Assembly (NCBI GenBank): GCA_035265665.1
Contig: DATFOK010000124.1
Coordinates: 1 to 6,828 of the forward strand
DNA length: 6,828 nucleotides
DNA from: DASUPK01 sp035265665
Lineage (GTDB): Bacteria > Actinomycetota > Thermoleophilia > Solirubrobacterales > 70-9
Direction of reading: 5' to 3'
Part shown: positions 6,476 to 6,828 of the stretch, piece by piece
Layout: each line of letters begins with the position of its first letter
Numbering within the stretch: the first letter of the stretch is position 1
The notes under the pieces: generated by a model
Seen by the model: only the letters and a program-made list of their open reading frames with translations
What the model was told of the DNA's origin: nothing
Database searches by the model: none
Translations under genes and position numbers: made by a program

Positions 6476-6525
6476 TTAGCGAAATCTCTACGGCCTGGCC
6501 GCGCTGCTTAGCGCTGGGTTAGCGC
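6476..6525 (+). promoter_or_regulatory. Phased TTAGCG direct repeats, candidate operator between two permease units
   Basis: TTAGCG occurs three times on the same strand, at 6476-6481, 6508-6513 and 6519-6524, with start-to-start spacings of 32 and 11 bases, close to three and one helical turns. The last two lie in a tandem repeat of GCGCTGCTTA (6501-6510) and GCGCTGGGTTA (6511-6521) followed by GCGC. The first unit also forms GCGCT-GCTT-AGCGC. OmpR-family regulators commonly bind direct half-sites about 11 bases apart on one face of the helix, and one such regulator is encoded at 3747-4436. The position between divergent transporter genes fits an operator. Binding by that regulator is inference. 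Confidence 0.45.
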
Positions 6526-6577
6526 GATCCGGCGCACCATCGAGGTGGATGTTTGCGCCGCTCGTCAGCCACGAATC

Positions 6578-6584
6578 GAGAAGG
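6578..6584 (+). promoter_or_regulatory. Ribosome binding site for the right-edge permease
   Basis: GAGAAGG lies five bases before the ATG at 6590 and supports that start over an in-frame GTG at 6545. Confidence 0.6.
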
Positions 6585-6589
6585 CCGGC

Positions 6590-6828
6590 ATGGCACAGCT
6601 GAAGGCGCGCGGCCTGCGCCGCAGCGTCGGCGTTCCGGGCCTGTTCGCGACCGCTTACGGCAACGTCGGCTCGTCGATCTACTACGCCCTGGGCCTGGTG
6701 GCGGCCCACGCTCTGGGGCTCACGCCGCTCGTCTTCATCTTCGCCGGTGGCCTGTTCGCGCTCACGGCCAAGACCTACGCCGAAGGGGCATCGATGTTCC
6801 CGGAGGCGGGCGGGTCCTCCTCCTTCGC
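6590..6828 (+). CDS. APC-family permease, N-terminal part (runs off the right edge)
   Basis: The first 79 residues of a second APC-superfamily transporter, truncated by the window edge. A short basic N-terminus (MAQLKARGLRRSVGVPG) leads to helix 1 with TAYGNVGSSIYYALGLVAAH, helix 2 (LTPLVFIFAGGLFALTAKTYAEG), and the APC loop MFPEAGGSSSF. The pattern is that of amino acid or cation permeases and aligns by eye with the transporter at 4459-5844: GNVGSSIYYA here against ADPVSSVAYA there, and FPEAGGSSSF against FPEGGGSPEA. The two are therefore distant paralogues, divergently placed about a shared control region. Where the other transporter has Asp31, this one has Asn25; the tyrosine seven residues on (Tyr32) is kept. 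The substrate cannot be decided from this fragment. Confidence 0.8.
   Translation, partial: MAQLKARGLRRSVGVPGLFATAYGNVGSSIYYALGLVAAHALGLTPLVFIFAGGLFALTAKTYAEGASMFPEAGGSSSF

Noticed and set aside
1..6828. Signs of an accessory island such as defence genes, integrases, tRNA attachment sites or repeat arrays
   Set aside because: None was seen on either strand. Base composition and codon style look uniform, so the window reads as ordinary chromosome.

Overview
This GC-rich window reads as bacterial chromosome with dense, mostly short-gapped genes, GTG as well as ATG starts, and a clean AGGAGG ribosome site where one is visible. The protein families and their wording (acyl-CoA carboxylase beta subunit, GT1 glycosyltransferase, DUF4118 histidine kinase, APC permeases) suggest a high-GC actinobacterial lineage, perhaps Thermoleophilia-like. 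This is inference from gene content and composition; no marker gene is present. I found no mobile element, phage gene, CRISPR array, rRNA or tRNA.

Layout. Positions 1-681 hold the C-terminal part of an acyl-CoA carboxylase carboxyltransferase (+). A small 2TM-domain membrane protein (678-971, -) converges on it, and one CTAG supplies both stop codons. A 43-bp divergent gap leads to a likely rightward operon of a GT1-type glycosyltransferase (1015-2313), a KdpD-like but N-terminally short sensor kinase (2341-3750) and a KdpE-like response regulator (3747-4436). A short hairpin separates this from a convergent leftward pair: an uncharacterised 180-residue protein (5831-6373) and, overlapping its end, a KimA-like APC-superfamily transporter (4459-5844). 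A 216-bp divergent control region (6374-6589) with repeated TTAGCG elements separates this pair from a second APC permease that runs off the right edge (6590-6828, +).

How it may work together. The most coherent reading is a potassium or cation homeostasis neighbourhood: a KdpD/KdpE-type two-component system lies beside a transporter that keeps the acidic and hydroxyl residues I recall from the cation site of the K+ importer KimA. The TTAGCG direct repeats between the two permease units have helical-turn spacing (11 and 32 bp), as expected of an OmpR-family regulator site, so the KdpE-like protein is a natural candidate to bind there. That link is a hypothesis. The carboxylase and 2TM genes look unrelated to this module.
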